NCBI GenBank assembly: GCA_032622095.1
Contig: CP136069.1
Location: forward strand, 120,642,126 to 120,706,125
Source: Siphonodentalium dalli
Taxonomy: Eukaryota > Mollusca > Scaphopoda > Gadilida > Siphonodentaliidae
Direction of reading: 5' to 3'
Length of the DNA stretch: 64,000 nucleotides
The notes beneath the pieces are model-generated. The model was not told the DNA's origin and did no database searches. It saw only the letters and a program-made list of their open reading frames with translations. This document shows positions 35,931 through 47,639 of the stretch, in pieces. The stretch's first letter is position 1. Each line of letters starts with the position of its first letter. The position numbers and the translations under genes are program-made.

Positions 35931-37719
35931 CAATAGAGACCTTTCGCAAAACTCACGTTTACGATTACGAATACGGTTAGGGTACTAGGTCACCAACATT
36001 TGTGTACTTTCTAATCGTTGTCGTATTTTACTATCCGCAATAACGGTTACGATTTCAAGTTTTCTAATAAGCTCAAATAACACCCGAAATTTATTTTCTG
36101 CAATATATCACTTTACTCCGTTCGAGACTGTATGTGTATATCATGTAAACCGTCCAGTTGTATTGAGCTACGACCTCGATATGCTGTTTAGATTGTCAAT
36201 CACTGTACTCGTCGTCGTGAATCACGCGCTTCCCGCGAAATGAGATCGCTATTCACAACGGATAGCCATCGCTGGCTGCGACAGAAAACTTTACAGTTAG
36301 AGGAGTGCACTATGAAACCAGTCGCCAAAAAGACATTTTATAGTGCGCGATGCATGAGGAGTTTTGAATGATTATTATGTGCAAGATAGTACACAATATA
36401 TAGTGAAATTCAACAATTATTTAATTAAACAACCGATGGTCGTGTCCTAACGTGTGCAGTTATAGAATGCCCCCCAGGAGAGCCTAAAGAATGGCATAAC
36501 CATATTAATGAAAAGTGAAAGATTTTGTGTTCTCTTCCCATTTCCCGAATTGAATAGTTCATTCAGTTTAATAATATTCGGTTTTCGGTAGAAGTTGGGT
36601 TTTATATATCTCTCGTATAGAGTCTGTAATGCAGGGCATTTAAAATTACATGGAATTCATAACCGATTTTAAAATTACATGGAATTCATAACCGAGTCCT
36701 AAGTTACATAAAGTACTCTGTCTAAGTAATCTGTACCTACCCTAAATCCCGATTCAACTGGTAAGTAGTAATTTCTGCTCCTGAACCGTAACTAAAAGAA
36801 TATTTGACACACCCACTGACATCACCAGAGCTCAGCAGTCTATGTCAGGTTTGTTATTTGCATTTATTTTTAATTTAAAAAACACGCACAAATGCGGCAT
36901 TTAAAGGTACTCAATCCGATTAGATGCCCCCATATCATCAGATTCCAACAACAATATTTTTTTGAAATGCCGCTTCTGTTATAAGAATCGAGTAATTGCT
37001 CAACATTAATGCTAACCACAGTCAACCATATTATAAAATTGCCCAAAACCTGTTATTTATCAACATTTTGTTCAACGAAATTTTGCCGGCTTGTCAAATA
37101 TCTGACAAAAAAGCAACTTGATGCACATCGCTTCTACCGTGTCGACTTTGTTTCGATTTGGTAGTAACAAATCAGAGGTGATGCACATCAGCGAGCTCAC
37201 AACCTTATGTCGGATTTCCTAAACCCAAAGAGGTGAAGCCGAAATTGAAATCAAATCGCGGACATGAAGGGGCTTGAACGATGGCGTCGTGGTTGATGTG
37301 AGGTCCAAATTCAGGAACCCCTCTTCCTCATCAGCATAACGTCTATCAGGTCATCTGTGCTAACAACGAACTGTATTTCCACCACATATGACCTGGCATT
37401 TATACCTGTGTATTGCCACAATATATCACGAGAATCCCGGGTCGTACCTTGTGACTGGTCGAATTATTGACAATATTAACAGGTCATGATTATCGCAATG
37501 TTGCAAATGAGACGATAAGTGAAGTATTCAGGGGCTGTATACCAAACACACGCTTTGAGTTGTAAAAGTGGTACGAAATAATGATCGTACGTGTTCGTCA
37601 AAACTCTTACGCGTAATCGTTTTGCGAAAGGACTTTTTGGCCATACGGATAGACTTACGACTACGAATAGCTGTCCGTATTCGTAATCGTAAACGTGAGG
37701 ATGCGAAAGGTCTCTATTG
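35931..37719. mobile_element. inverted-repeat element nested in the Harbinger-like element
   Basis: Left end 35931-35976 (CAATAGAGACCTTTCGCA then CGTTTACGATTACGAATACGG) and right end 37675-37719 are reverse complements over ~46 bp with 3-4 differences. Weaker CGTAATCGT and GCGAAAGG words just inside the right end suggest longer degenerate terminal repeats. The core is non-coding; the open frame 37568-37876 runs across the element end and is not a gene. No clear target duplication was found, so the superfamily is open. Confidence 0.7.
36634..36694. repeat. short tandem duplication (~30 bp)
   Basis: TTTAAAATTACATGGAATTC followed by ATAACCGA occurs twice in succession. Confidence 0.85.
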
Positions 37720-38673
37720 TCAGTCTTCTATTGATGTTAATACCAGTGATGGCCTCTTCCCCAACGCAGGGGGGTATGACCACCAACATGCACGGGGAGC
37801 TATATTATCCCAGAAGCTACCGAAATCACCATTGCATATTTCCTCGACGGGGGTGTCAGTGCATCCAGCACCCTGAGTCCTGACACCCTGCTTTATAAAT
37901 ATCGTAGTCATGTCTGTCGTGTCTGTTTTCTACGAGTGATTAATCTAATATGCAGCAATTTATGCTATTCATATAATTATGAACATATTATACAGCTTTA
38001 AATTTGAATGCATGGTGTTGCTGTTTGTCTTCATTCGGCGAAAGGGTTGCCTAGCTACGAGTTCCCAACTACGCCACCTTTCCTCTCTTGTGTTATACTG
38101 TTATACATGTATACGCAGAATTTACAACTATAGAATATGTAAGTAAAACATTATATTGTAATTCTTGCCCAGATAATCCCGGCTGACACATTCAATTAAC
38201 TCCCATAGTTATTGGAAGCTTTCGAGAACCAGCCCCTCCCCCAATCATGGATTATGGTCGAAAATGTTATAATTAAAGCTTGTGACAGTTAGGAGCTTGT
38301 TCAACCTTTGGCTTGAGAAACATATATATAAATGGGGGGGGGGGGGTCACTCTTTTTAATTTCAACGCTGTACCTGCATTATATTTTTGCGCTATAATGA
38401 ATATTTGCAATCGAAATGAATTATAACTCGTGAAAAACAGCACATATATCAGACAAGAATTACTCATTTCGGCATCCATGCACGAAAGAAGACATGTTTA
38501 TGACTGGCCTGAAATTTCTTGATGGCAGTTTGTTTGATAATGGCTTATAACTACTCACTGGTGAAATTGACCTCTCGCGCGCAGGTGATTAATTTTGTCA
38601 ATTATTGGTGTGGCCATGTAAAATACATGCATTTTACATACAGACATTACATGCATGTGTGTATCCACCCTTA

Positions 38674-40459
38674 GTAATTTTCATCTTCTGCATGGAGTAA
38701 TTGTTTTGTCGCTAAAATTCTGGTATTTATGCGGAACTGGAACCATCCCAACCTGCTAACAGAAAGGGATTTAAACGGCACAGTGAATATATGTGTCCAT
38801 GGTACTTGAATATTGGTATATCCAAGTTCTAATCCCCATTTATGTATTGAGGAAGGTTTTGTCGTGTTATCAGATATGAGAATGTCATAAAAATCCTTGC
38901 AAACCCCGAATACTTTTTAGAAGCAATGACAACTGCCCGGGAAACAGGGGGCTTGGTTTTTTTTATAGTGTTTGGTCGAGAATTTGTGACAGCTTGATCA
39001 ACTGTTTGTTGATACTATGGATTGTAATGAAATGTGTCGATATATCATAAATTTCTTTCATCATAGCTACAGTTGGGAGTTCGTTGTTGTCTGAAATAAG
39101 ATCATTCACAAATATCACTCCTTTTTGCTTCCATTCCTGTTTATCAATTGAATGCTGGTTTACTTTAATATTATCGTTATTCCATATAGTATTTGAGTTT
39201 AGATATGAGTATTTACTGGGTAGCTTTTTGAGTAAATTTGTCCAAGCCGTTATGGCGTCACGCCAAAATAGGTGTATTACTGTACGCTTGATCGATGAGA
39301 TGTATTTTGTACCGTATGTGAGGAATAGTGGATCAGATAATATTTCGGGTGCGATACTTATCCACTTGGCGCGTTTTGTGGTTAATCTCCTGAGCCAGGT
39401 TATTTTTAGGGCTTCGATAAATTCTTTAATTTTTGTCATCTTTAGGCCGCCTTGTTGACAATGTTTACACATTTGTGAACGTTTAATTCGGTCTCGTTTG
39501 CCGTTCCAGGTGAACCTGAATAACATGGTAGTTAGTTCGTCAATAAAATTTTGGGCGGGGTTTGGCAGAGATTGGAATAGATGGACTAATTTTGGAATTA
39601 TGACAGATTTGATGATTACAATGCGATCTATAGTGGAGTCAAGGACCTGTGTTTCCATTTTTAAATTCCGGTTTTCAATTCGATAAGTTTGTTTCCAAAA
39701 TTGAGGTTATTCAGTTGCGATAAATCTGTGCTATATGTTATTTCCAGCAATTTGAATTGTTTTTTACACGAATATCGCAATTTACAATGGGTGCACCGTG
39801 ATTAGCTTTGCTTGCGCCTAACCAAGCAATCGACATTTTTCCAGGTTGGCTTTCAATCCTGACATATTTGCGAATGTGTCGAGAACATTCAAGCTTTCGT
39901 TAAGAGATTCTTCGTTGCCGTCCAAGATGAGTGTAGTGTCGTCAGCATATTGATTAATTTTATGTTCTGTACTGCCGAGGGTGATGCCTTTTATCTTTTT
40001 ATATTCCCTCACCATAATTGCAAGTATTTCTGCACAGAGGAGAAAATATACGGGGATACCGGGTCTCCTTGTCTACAGCCTCTCGATGGCTGGAAAAAAG
40101 GAGAAATTGTACCGTTAACGAGGACCGCCGATTGAATGTCTGTATAAAAAGTTTTTAGCCACCTTCTAATGGATTCTCCGAAGTTAAATTACAATAAGCA
40201 ATCGTCAATAAATGACCACGAAACAGTGTCGAATGCATTCTCAAAGTATATCAATAGCAACATGCCGGGTATATTTTGTACGTCAGTCTCGAGTAAGATG
40301 TCATATATTAAACATGTGTTGTCTCCGATGAAACTCCCTGATAGAAAACCGGTTTGATCTTCGTTAATTATGGTAGGTAGAACTGATTTGATCCTGTTAG
40401 CGATACAAGGGGATGCCAATGTATAAGATATATTGAGCAGAGATATTGGACGCCAGTTT
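38674..40459 (-). pseudogene. LINE-A ORF2, reverse transcriptase core and C-terminal domain
   Basis: Minus-strand continuation of the L1-like ORF2. It starts with KNWRPISLLN (RT motif just after the insertion), then motif A, here IYFENAFDTVSW, the GCRQGDPVSPY region (motif B) and motif C NQYADDTTLILDG (YADD at about 39938-39949). From about 39658 the L1-type C-terminal domain follows (IPKLVHLFQSLPNP, LFRFTWNGKRDRIKR, GGLKMTKIKEFIEALKITWL), reaching TRILATKQLLH near 38700. Breaks: the catalytic Asp of motif A is Tyr (codon at 40246-40248); there is a stop in the FNFG region near 40189; a 1-nt frameshift near YIFS/LCAE (about 40045); frameshifts and stops around 39690-39820; and further shifts near 38960 and 38690. 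Clade by motif pattern: L1 superfamily. Confidence 0.9.
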
Positions 40460-41790
40460 TTAACTCATTCAGTGCCAAGTTTCCTGGGGAAAACGCTGGC
40501 CAGGACCCATGTTTCCTGGGGGAAAAACAATAATTTACACTAGCTATATATTTAGTTTAATTATTAAATATTGGAAATAATTGAACTGACAGCAAGAATT
40601 GATATTATATAGGCCCTACTCACGAAGTTCTTTGACAATCCAATTTCGGTACTATATAGTCATCACAGGTCAAAAATTTCGTGTTGCCATGGCAACGAGT
40701 ACTTCAAATTAAGACCGATTGTGTGAAATTACAAATCTGTTTTATGTGACCATCTAACTAACCTATTCTGTGCAGTTTTATGCATTTATTTTGCTGGTGG
40801 AATAACATAGCATTATGTTATGGCAAAGATCGGAATTGGGGGCGGGGGTGATAAATGGGACCCTTCGAATTTTCTAAATGGGATGACGTTTAAAATAACC
40901 GATTTACTAGAGAAGCAGATGACAAAACAGAAAACAATTTGAAAATCAATCGCTTCCGTTCGGTAGGCCTACAGCAATCGTTCTATAAATGTGCGGCGTA
41001 TACTTCCAGTTCGTGTGATACACGTATCTACATGTACAGAGTCAATGAATCATTATTTTGGGCCATCGGAGTAACCCGGTGACAATTCTATCGAATTCAG
41101 CGTATCGAAAAACCTCTCACTACCAAATTTCAGTTCGATATATTAAACGATATAAGAGCAAGCTTACAGTTTTCTATAGTAATTTATCATCGTAATTTGG
41201 CGAACCACTTAAGGTACATAGTTTGATTGACGTAATGCGCACGTTGTCCAAATCATCGTTCCTCGATCGTTTGGTGTTAAACCAAGTGTTCGATGGATCA
41301 GGGAATGACCGACTTGATAGTAATCGCCCTTTACTCAATCGAAATTGGTTTCCAATTAACAGATCTGTACGGTGTATACGTTGACCTTTCAGAGTGTTTG
41401 AACTCTGCAAGACTTTAGTCACGCCCACAAAACACAATTTTTCACCACCTATATTTAGACGGCTCTATCTCCTGAATGCCTCAATGTACGGAGCTGCCCG
41501 ATACATCGTTTGAATGGAGATATCTTCGGCTCGGCCATGGTTTACAAGTTGAATATGCGCATGCGCATATAAACAGACCACCCGCCCAACCCCCCCAATG
41601 AAAATTATCACCAGGCATGACTTGTAATCTGCAGTGTTTTAAGCATGTACACCAATATTAAAACTGTGAGTTTTTCGCCCAGTAGAGCATGTTTTAAACG
41701 AGATATTCTGAGCGACGGATATATCCGTCGCCGGCACATGGATGGCGCTTTCGGGCGACGGATATCCGTCGCCGTCACTGAATGAGTTAA
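40460..41790. mobile_element. piggyBac-like non-autonomous element inserted in LINE-A
   Basis: TTAA at 40460-40463 and 41787-41790 flanks a 1323-bp insert (40464-41786) with inverted ends CTCATTCAGTGCC / GTCACTGAATGAG. TTAA duplication is diagnostic of piggyBac-type transposition. Removing the insert and one TTAA rejoins the LINE reading frame exactly (PRMYL to KNWRP). The right end has a perfect palindrome GGCGACGGATATCCGTCGCC (41753-41772) and a second one (CGACGGATATATCCGTCG, about 41714). The left end has two TTTCCTGGGG words. The longest frame (41174-41437 minus) matches no transposase I recognise. Confidence 0.9.
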
Positions 41791-43350
41791 GGTACATCCT
41801 TGGTTTGTCCCCTTTGGGTATTAAAGTGATAATGCCCTGTTTTTGTGTGGTAGAAAGTTCCCCCTTTATGAGTGCATGATTAAGTGCATTAAGGACAAAA
41901 CTACTTAGATCGTTCCAGAAGATTTTGTAGAACTCAACTGTGTACCCATCAAGACCGGGTGACTTTCCGTTCTTCATTTTGTTCAATGCTTCAGTCAATT
42001 CGGGTAAAGTAATTTCGCCTTCAATGGAGCGGGATTGGGTTGGAGTAAGGGCAGGAACTCTAATATCAGATAATTTCGAAGTTGGGTTAATGTTCGTGTT
42101 TTGTGTGTAAAGTCTTTCACAGGATGTTTTGGTTTCTTTGATAATTTCGACCGATTCCGTGATTTTCTTATTATTACTGTCTCTTATCTCATTTATAGAT
42201 TTGGATAAGTGTTGTCGTTTTTCGAGATTTAAGAAGTATTTTGTCGGTTTTTCGCCTTCTTCAATATATTTAGCTTTTGTTCGTGTCATAATACCTTCTA
42301 TTTTATATTTCCTTATAGCCTGTAGTTTAATTTCTATGTCTTTCAAATCGTCTATCATTTTGTTCATAGATTGAGCATCCGATGTCGCGAGCTCTTGTTC
42401 TATTTCGACTTTTCTTTGTATTAATTTATCTTCGTCGCTAGATTTCTTTCTTTTCAAGCGAGAAGAATATTGAATTGTTTTTCCTCTGATGTCAAGTAAC
42501 AATGCGTCTAGGAATAAAGAGTCTGATATGGTAAAATTATTCGGTGCCAGACCGCCAATGGAGTTTGTTTTTTTATATCTTTGAATACTTTCAGTTATGG
42601 TATTCCTGACGATATTTTTATATTCTTCTCTGAAGTTCCAGAATCCGCGTCCTTGTTTGATGTTATTTACCTTAAGTTCTATATTAATTATCGAGTGATC
42701 TGTACGATAGCCCGGAAGTATGTCTAATGCATCAGAAACGAGATTAAGGCGGTCGGATGAGATCAGAAAAAAGTCAAGCCTTGCCATTTTTAATGGAGAT
42801 GTTCTGCGCCACGTATAACGTTTAGTTGTGGGATTTATAAGACGCCATGGATCGATTAAACCATATGTATGAGACATTGCCTCTTCTTCCGTTTTTGCTT
42901 GAGTATTATTGGTATGGAGATAGTTGTATGTGTCAAGTTTTTGGTCCTGAACTAGATTCCAATCACCGCATATTATTACCTGAGTGTTCCCAATGGAGGC
43001 AATTTCATCGTTGGGTCCGTAAATAACTGCTAGTGTAACGCGAATTTCCTCTAACGAGATATCCAAGAGAATATAGTTACCATTTTTATCTTGCATAGAA
43101 TTGTGTAATTCAAATTGAAACGTATTTCGAAACAAGACGGCCACGCCTCTGGACTGTGAGTTATAAGAAGATAATTTGCACTCAAACCCCCATTCGGATC
43201 TTATTATGTTCTCTTGGTCTTTCGTGAAGTGTGTGTCTTGAAGACAGTACATCGAACCATTAATAGACTTCACGTGGTCCAATACATCACGTCTTTCTTG
43301 CTCTGATTTAACCCTCGGCAGTTCAATGATATGATCTTAACGGTAAACAT
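41791..43350 (-). pseudogene. LINE-A ORF2, endonuclease and start of reverse transcriptase
   Basis: Probable ORF2 start ATG at 43348-43350 gives MFTVKIISLNCRGL, the N-terminus of an apurinic-like endonuclease. A 1-nt frameshift near 43310 moves to the long frame that begins around RRDVLDHVK. Endonuclease motifs follow: LQDTHF, VIYGPND, IICGDWNLV, ARLDFFLIS and the TDHSIIN box, so the catalytic landmarks are largely kept. A charged linker leads to the RT start (KMKNGKSPGLDGYTVEFYK, GIITLIPKGDKPRMYL). The open frame continues beyond 41791 for about 50 codons, but those residues are read from the piggyBac-like insert. Upstream (43351-44398) I see no ORF1, so the copy is 5'-truncated or its ORF1 is unrecognisable. 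Confidence 0.92.
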
Positions 43351-44398
43351 TATTTGATTCGCGGTATCTGCGCCTCAACTTGGACCAAGCGGAACTGTTG
43401 TCGACACATTCTACACAATAAAGGCAGGTGTACATATATAGTAGGTTGATACATGTAAAATATAGGTTGATGTTACATAATGCATTAAATTTTGCAACAA
43501 AGAGAGTTTAATGTATTTAATATATGATCAAGTTTGGTACAGCGATAGTGAATAAATTATTTTCCATTCGCATCTATGAGTCAACTATGCGTCAATGTCA
43601 TTGCCTGATCACCAGAGCCATATAATGTAGAATTTCGCGAATATGGTTTCCAGTTATGGAAGAGGTTATTTCCTAGCAAAGCGGAAATGGCCGAATCGCT
43701 CAGAATGATAGCCACACATGTTTTGATAAGAACATGATGCATCTGGACATTGGAAATGGTCTACATGTTCATGTATGTACACAGCTAAGCTCTAATTGAC
43801 GCCCACCTTAACGACGTTGACCACCGATATCACCGCGTTGTTGTCGCTATTAACCATGATCAATCCTATCATGGCCGACCTTCGTACCGTTTTAAAATCA
43901 CCATTATAACCACCACAGAGTGAATATTTCTGGCATGGCTTGACGCTGCATTGATGATGCAGTTGCGAATGTCGGTCAGTGACCAACTTCTAATGTTGAT
44001 TAAACCGTAAACAAATTATTAATTGAAATATTGTTTTGTGTATAGTTAACACGGTGCATGGCGCTCACGAAAAGCTGGACTGGGTGTAAGGTGGCCATGT
44101 GAAAAATTAATGCGGAGTACAGTAGTCGCAAAACTATTATTAATAGTACTGTAGAAAGATTACCTGCGGTTGCCACATGTCAACCACTTGACCGTGGTTG
44201 AACGGCGGTATGGTATAACCGGTGTCATTAACGCCCTACAACCTTGTTAAAGGGGACGATTAATGGGTGTGCTACAACTGCCGTGTGTTCATGAATATTT
44301 AACGCATCTTTTTCACTGTTAAATTTAATGTTCTTTTCGTTTTTAAATTATTAGGAATACTGATGACTGATGGAAATTCACTGAATCAAACAACTATG
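43351..44398. other. non-coding, no supported feature
   Basis: Sequence between LINE-A and LINE-B. No ORF1-like frame or repeat was recognised. Confidence 0.45.
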
Positions 44399-46345
44399 CT
44401 AGATGCTTATCAAGGTAATCATGTGTGGATACAATTTAGAATTAGTATAAGATTTCATACATAATAAACAATAATAAACCACTAAAATATACCACTCCTG
44501 GTTATAAAAGTTTGCATGTGTTACTTTAAAAATGTTGTAGTTCGTATTAAGGGGGATAGCATTTGACCCAATCAGGAGTATGTGGCTGGACATGAATTTC
44601 TTTTCTATTTACATGAAGCATTCATTTCTGATTTGATTGTATCTTGGGCAGACTAATATGAATTGAACTGCACTTTCTATGTCACCACATGTACACTTGT
44701 TGCTTTCTCTTAAGTGATTTTCATAGAGGTCTATATTAAGGCTGCTGCATTTGTGTCGGAGTTGTGTATGAATAATTTGGGCTTTTCGATTTGAGAAAAA
44801 ATCTAAGTGAAACGTTCTTCTTACGTTGAGGCGCTCTCCTGCATCTAGTGGTGATTTAAATAATTCAAAGGATTATGCTGTTTTCAATTCAGGGCGATTG
44901 GCTGCGGACACACGTATGACAGTAGCGATGGCATAGTAGGTGTGACAATTAATGATGGTGCAATTTTGGTGACAATTGGTCGTCATATTCCTGTGCCATA
45001 GCGAGACATGTCGCCCGCCGCACATTCGCGCAATGAGTCTCTTCCATGCTCTATCAGCGTCGATATCGACATCTCAATGATTTATCAAACCGAATGTCTA
45101 GTCGCTGTTGATCGTTACTCAACACGCAATGTGATATTTTTAATGCTAACACACAAGATAATTCTGGACGATCGGTCGTGCAATTTTATGTATCGTAGAT
45201 AATACAATGTGGCTAAACGTAATGAGTAGAGATCAACCTTGGTGAAACTCAATGGGTTAATTGGTCAGTCGACTCACTGTGCGAATATGCGGCGCGCGAC
45301 ACGACTCACTATGGCATATAAATTATGTTGACCAATTGTCACCAAACTCTACCATAATTAATTGTCACACCTACTATGCCATCGCTACTGTGGTACGTGT
45401 GTCCGCAGCCATTGTCGTACCATAATCTGGTTGCAGAGATGGCAGAAAATAGTCCATGTATGAAGATTGATCGGAACGAGGGGCCTTAGTGTGGTTTTCC
45501 TAAAGGGATATCTTTCTGCACCAGGGTTCTCATGGTTCACCATGTTATGTAGATACCGAGGAGATGATCTGTGGAACATTTTGTAAAATTGCTGCATTTT
45601 GATTTTTTGCGATTCCCAGCCAAGATCAGAGATTATATTATCTGTTCTAATATTTCGCGTTGCTCCTGAAACTCTTCTTGCCTCTTCATGTTGAATTTTT
45701 TTGAGACGGTCACTCAGTGTTTTGCCACAGTTGTCCCATACTGGTGCAGCATATTCTAATACTGGGCGGATAAAAGCAAAGTATACTTTTTGAAGGGTAT
45801 TTCTAGATAACACATGTTTATATTTCCTCATGAGGTTAATTCTTTTCCATGCCTTGTCAGTAATCTCATCAATGTGCGCAGTCCACGTACCATCAAACGT
45901 GACTCCAATATGTCTATGAGACTTTACTTCTTCAACAGTACTATTTGCCATTATAAGAGAGAGGTGGCTTGGGGGTTGTTGTTTACGGGAAATAAGAAGG
46001 GTTTCGGTTTTTAGTTCATTGAATGTAACAAGCCATTGAGTGGACAAATCCACCAGTCTAGAAATATCCATATTAATAAAATCGGCTGCTTAATCGGGTT
46101 CTTCTACGGTTAAAAACATAGGCGTGTCATCAGCAAACAGTCGAATATAACAAGAACGTGTTCTGATATATCATTGATGTAAATTAGAAAGAGGAGAGGT
46201 CCGAGTATATATCACTGAGGTACACCAGCTCTAACATTATTCCATTCTGTATTGTCATCTACAACCACTCTTTGCTGGCGATTTGATAAGTATGACTCAA
46301 AAAGTTTCAGCAAATTACCAGTTATGCCTATGTGTTCCATTCTGT
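44399..46345 (-). pseudogene. LINE-B: CR1/Jockey-type RT, second half and C-terminus
   Basis: Minus-strand frame starting near 46345 with MEHIGITGNLLKLFESYLSN, then AGVPQ-stop-YILGPLLFLIYINDI (motif B region, with a TGA replacing the usual Gly/Arg codon), a frameshift, and RLFADDT (motif C, about 46130). The clean stretch 46071-45385 contains WLVTFNELKTETLLIS, KAWKRINLMRKYKHVLSR, FIRPVLEYAAPVWDNCG and IQHEEARRVSGATR, all typical of CR1/Jockey RT and post-RT regions. A 511-bp foldback insert (44900-45410) splits the C-terminal region. Beyond it come AQIIHTQLRHKCSSLN and a cysteine motif KCTCGDIESAVQFILVCP. The frame decays towards 44399. The element would have copied RNA into DNA at a nicked target; this copy is inactive. 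Confidence 0.88.
44897..45413. mobile_element. 511-bp foldback MITE in LINE-B
   Basis: ATT at 44897-44899 and 45411-45413 flanks 44900-45410. The ends are long inverted repeats of ~138 bp: GGCTGCGGACACACGTA...ACAGTAGCGATGGCATAGTAGG, then GGTGACAATTGGTC, and further in a second similar stretch ending near AATGAGTC (45037) and GACTCACT (from about 45270). Some positions differ between arms. The 3-bp duplication and GG start could fit a Harbinger-type element, but ATT is not the usual TWA, so the class is uncertain. It lies inside LINE-B coding sequence, dating it after that LINE. Confidence 0.82.
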
Positions 46346-46599
46346 AGATGTAATAGGACTACATTTATTATTTTATAATTCACTCGCTCAATTAAACAGA
46401 ATTATAACGAAATTATATGTTATTATACAATGGTATTGCAGGGGTTAAACCACAAATGTTTTCTAGTAACAATTACACTAACACAGCATGCACATGTAAT
46501 GTGCAGTTTGGCTTTTTTGTATAATATGGACATAAACACTCATAGTAGTAATCACCCGTGCGTGAATTTTCGCGCCTTTGGTTTCCCGCGCTTACGCTA
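46346..46599. other. junction segment between LINE-B and palindromic array
   Basis: Non-coding. The word GATGTAATAGGACTACA (about 46343) is nearly the reverse complement of GGAGTCCTATTTCAT (about 47684-47698). This could be a weak terminal inverted repeat of one insertion or a coincidence. Confidence 0.35.
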
Positions 46600-47070
46600 T
46601 TGATCTAGCATTTTCTTTTTATCTCAAAATTTGACTTTCTAAGTCAAAATTTTGACTTTATAAACTAAATTTTTTGACTTTTTATATCGAAATTTAGACT
46701 TTCAAACTCAAAATTTTGACTTTCAAACTCTAAATTTTGACTTTTTATCTAAAAAATTTGACTTTATAAACTCAAAATTTTTGATTTAAAAAAAGTCGAA
46801 ATTTCGAGATAAAAAGTCAAAATTTTGAGTTTGAAAGTCAAAATTTAGAGATAAAATGTTAAAATTTTGACTTGGTAAGTCAAAATTTAGAGATAAAAAG
46901 TCAAAATTTTGAGTTTATAAAGTCAAAATATTTACTTAGAAAGTCGAAATTTAGAGATAAAAAGTCAAAATTTTGAGTTTGAAAGTCAAACTTTCGAGAT
47001 AAAAAGTCAAAATTTTGAGTTAATAAAGTCAAAATATTTAGATAAAAAGTCAAAATTTTGACTTTATTTT
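46600..47070. repeat. palindromic AT-rich array of GTCAAAATTTTGA-type units
   Basis: Left of about 46785 the units read CTCAAAATTTTGACTTT(ATAAA/CAAA/TTAT). Right of it they read as the reverse complement, AAAGTCAAAATTTTGAG or AAAGTCAAAATTTAGAGAT. At least 18 units of ~18-21 bp form a giant imperfect hairpin. The switch point is near TTGATTTAAAAAAAGTCG (46784-46800). The arrangement resembles the core of a foldback element whose arms are tandem minisatellites. Confidence 0.8.
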
Positions 47071-47639
47071 TTTGCTACCATGTCCCGAATACGCTTCCGT
47101 AATTTCAGATTGTCACCAGCGGTTGACAAATTAAAGCAGTCCACGATCCACGTCCTGTTATATTTCCAGTTTTCAATACATATATAAATTATACTGGGAC
47201 CTATTTATACTCATAAAAGGCCTTTATCACACAAAATAAGGTAAATATTCCTTTTATTATCTTCCCAATCTTATAATGCCCCGTTTTACAGAATTCCCAT
47301 TTAAGTGATATTTGCAAATAGTAAATTCTAGTGATACCTTTAATATATTTCCCATGTGATGCATTTCTGCATTCCTATAATCAAGCTTTTAAAAGTTACT
47401 ATTCATGTCATTCATCAAATACATATCAGTTCTTATTTAAATCCGAAGTGTCAAGTAGTCTGATTTTATAATCTAATCTCTAAGTAAAATTGTCTATTCT
47501 TTTAAATTCATCCATATCACTTAATGTCTGTTCAATTTTATATTTCAGGGCTCGGTTTATTCTTCATACATGTATACACAATCATTCTGACGTATGCTTA
47601 TTCAACATATATATGTTATATCTTAACGACCAGCAGTGT

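Larger units (their letters stand above)
35695..38673. mobile_element. PIF/Harbinger-like element (non-autonomous) inserted in LINE-A
   Basis: The element spans 35698-38670 (2973 bp). Its ends are a perfect 25-bp inverted repeat starting GGGTGGATACACACATGCAT, extendable to ~32 bp with one mismatch. Direct TTA repeats lie at 35695-35697 and 38671-38673. A 3-bp TWA target duplication plus GG-starting ends is the hallmark of PIF/Harbinger. Without the nested 1.79-kb element inside it, only ~1.2 kb remains, with no DDE transposase or Myb-like frame, so it is non-autonomous or gutted. On both sides lie adjacent parts of the same minus-strand LINE ORF2. Confidence 0.88.

Noticed and set aside
37568..37876. 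102-codon basic frame as a possible Harbinger protein
   Set aside because: It crosses the boundary of the nested inverted-repeat element and shows no DDE or Myb-like pattern; the basic residues come from CGTAAT repeats.
39084..39458. 124-codon plus-strand frame
   Set aside because: It lies antisense to the LINE-A C-terminal domain, which has clear L1-type motifs.
42129..42374. 81-codon hydrophobic plus-strand frame
   Set aside because: Antisense to the charged linker of LINE-A ORF2; the hydrophobicity comes from reading Lys/Glu-rich codons backwards.
46600..47070. AT-rich inverted array as a replication origin or matrix attachment site
   Set aside because: Composition alone does not support such a function; a foldback repeat explains the pattern.
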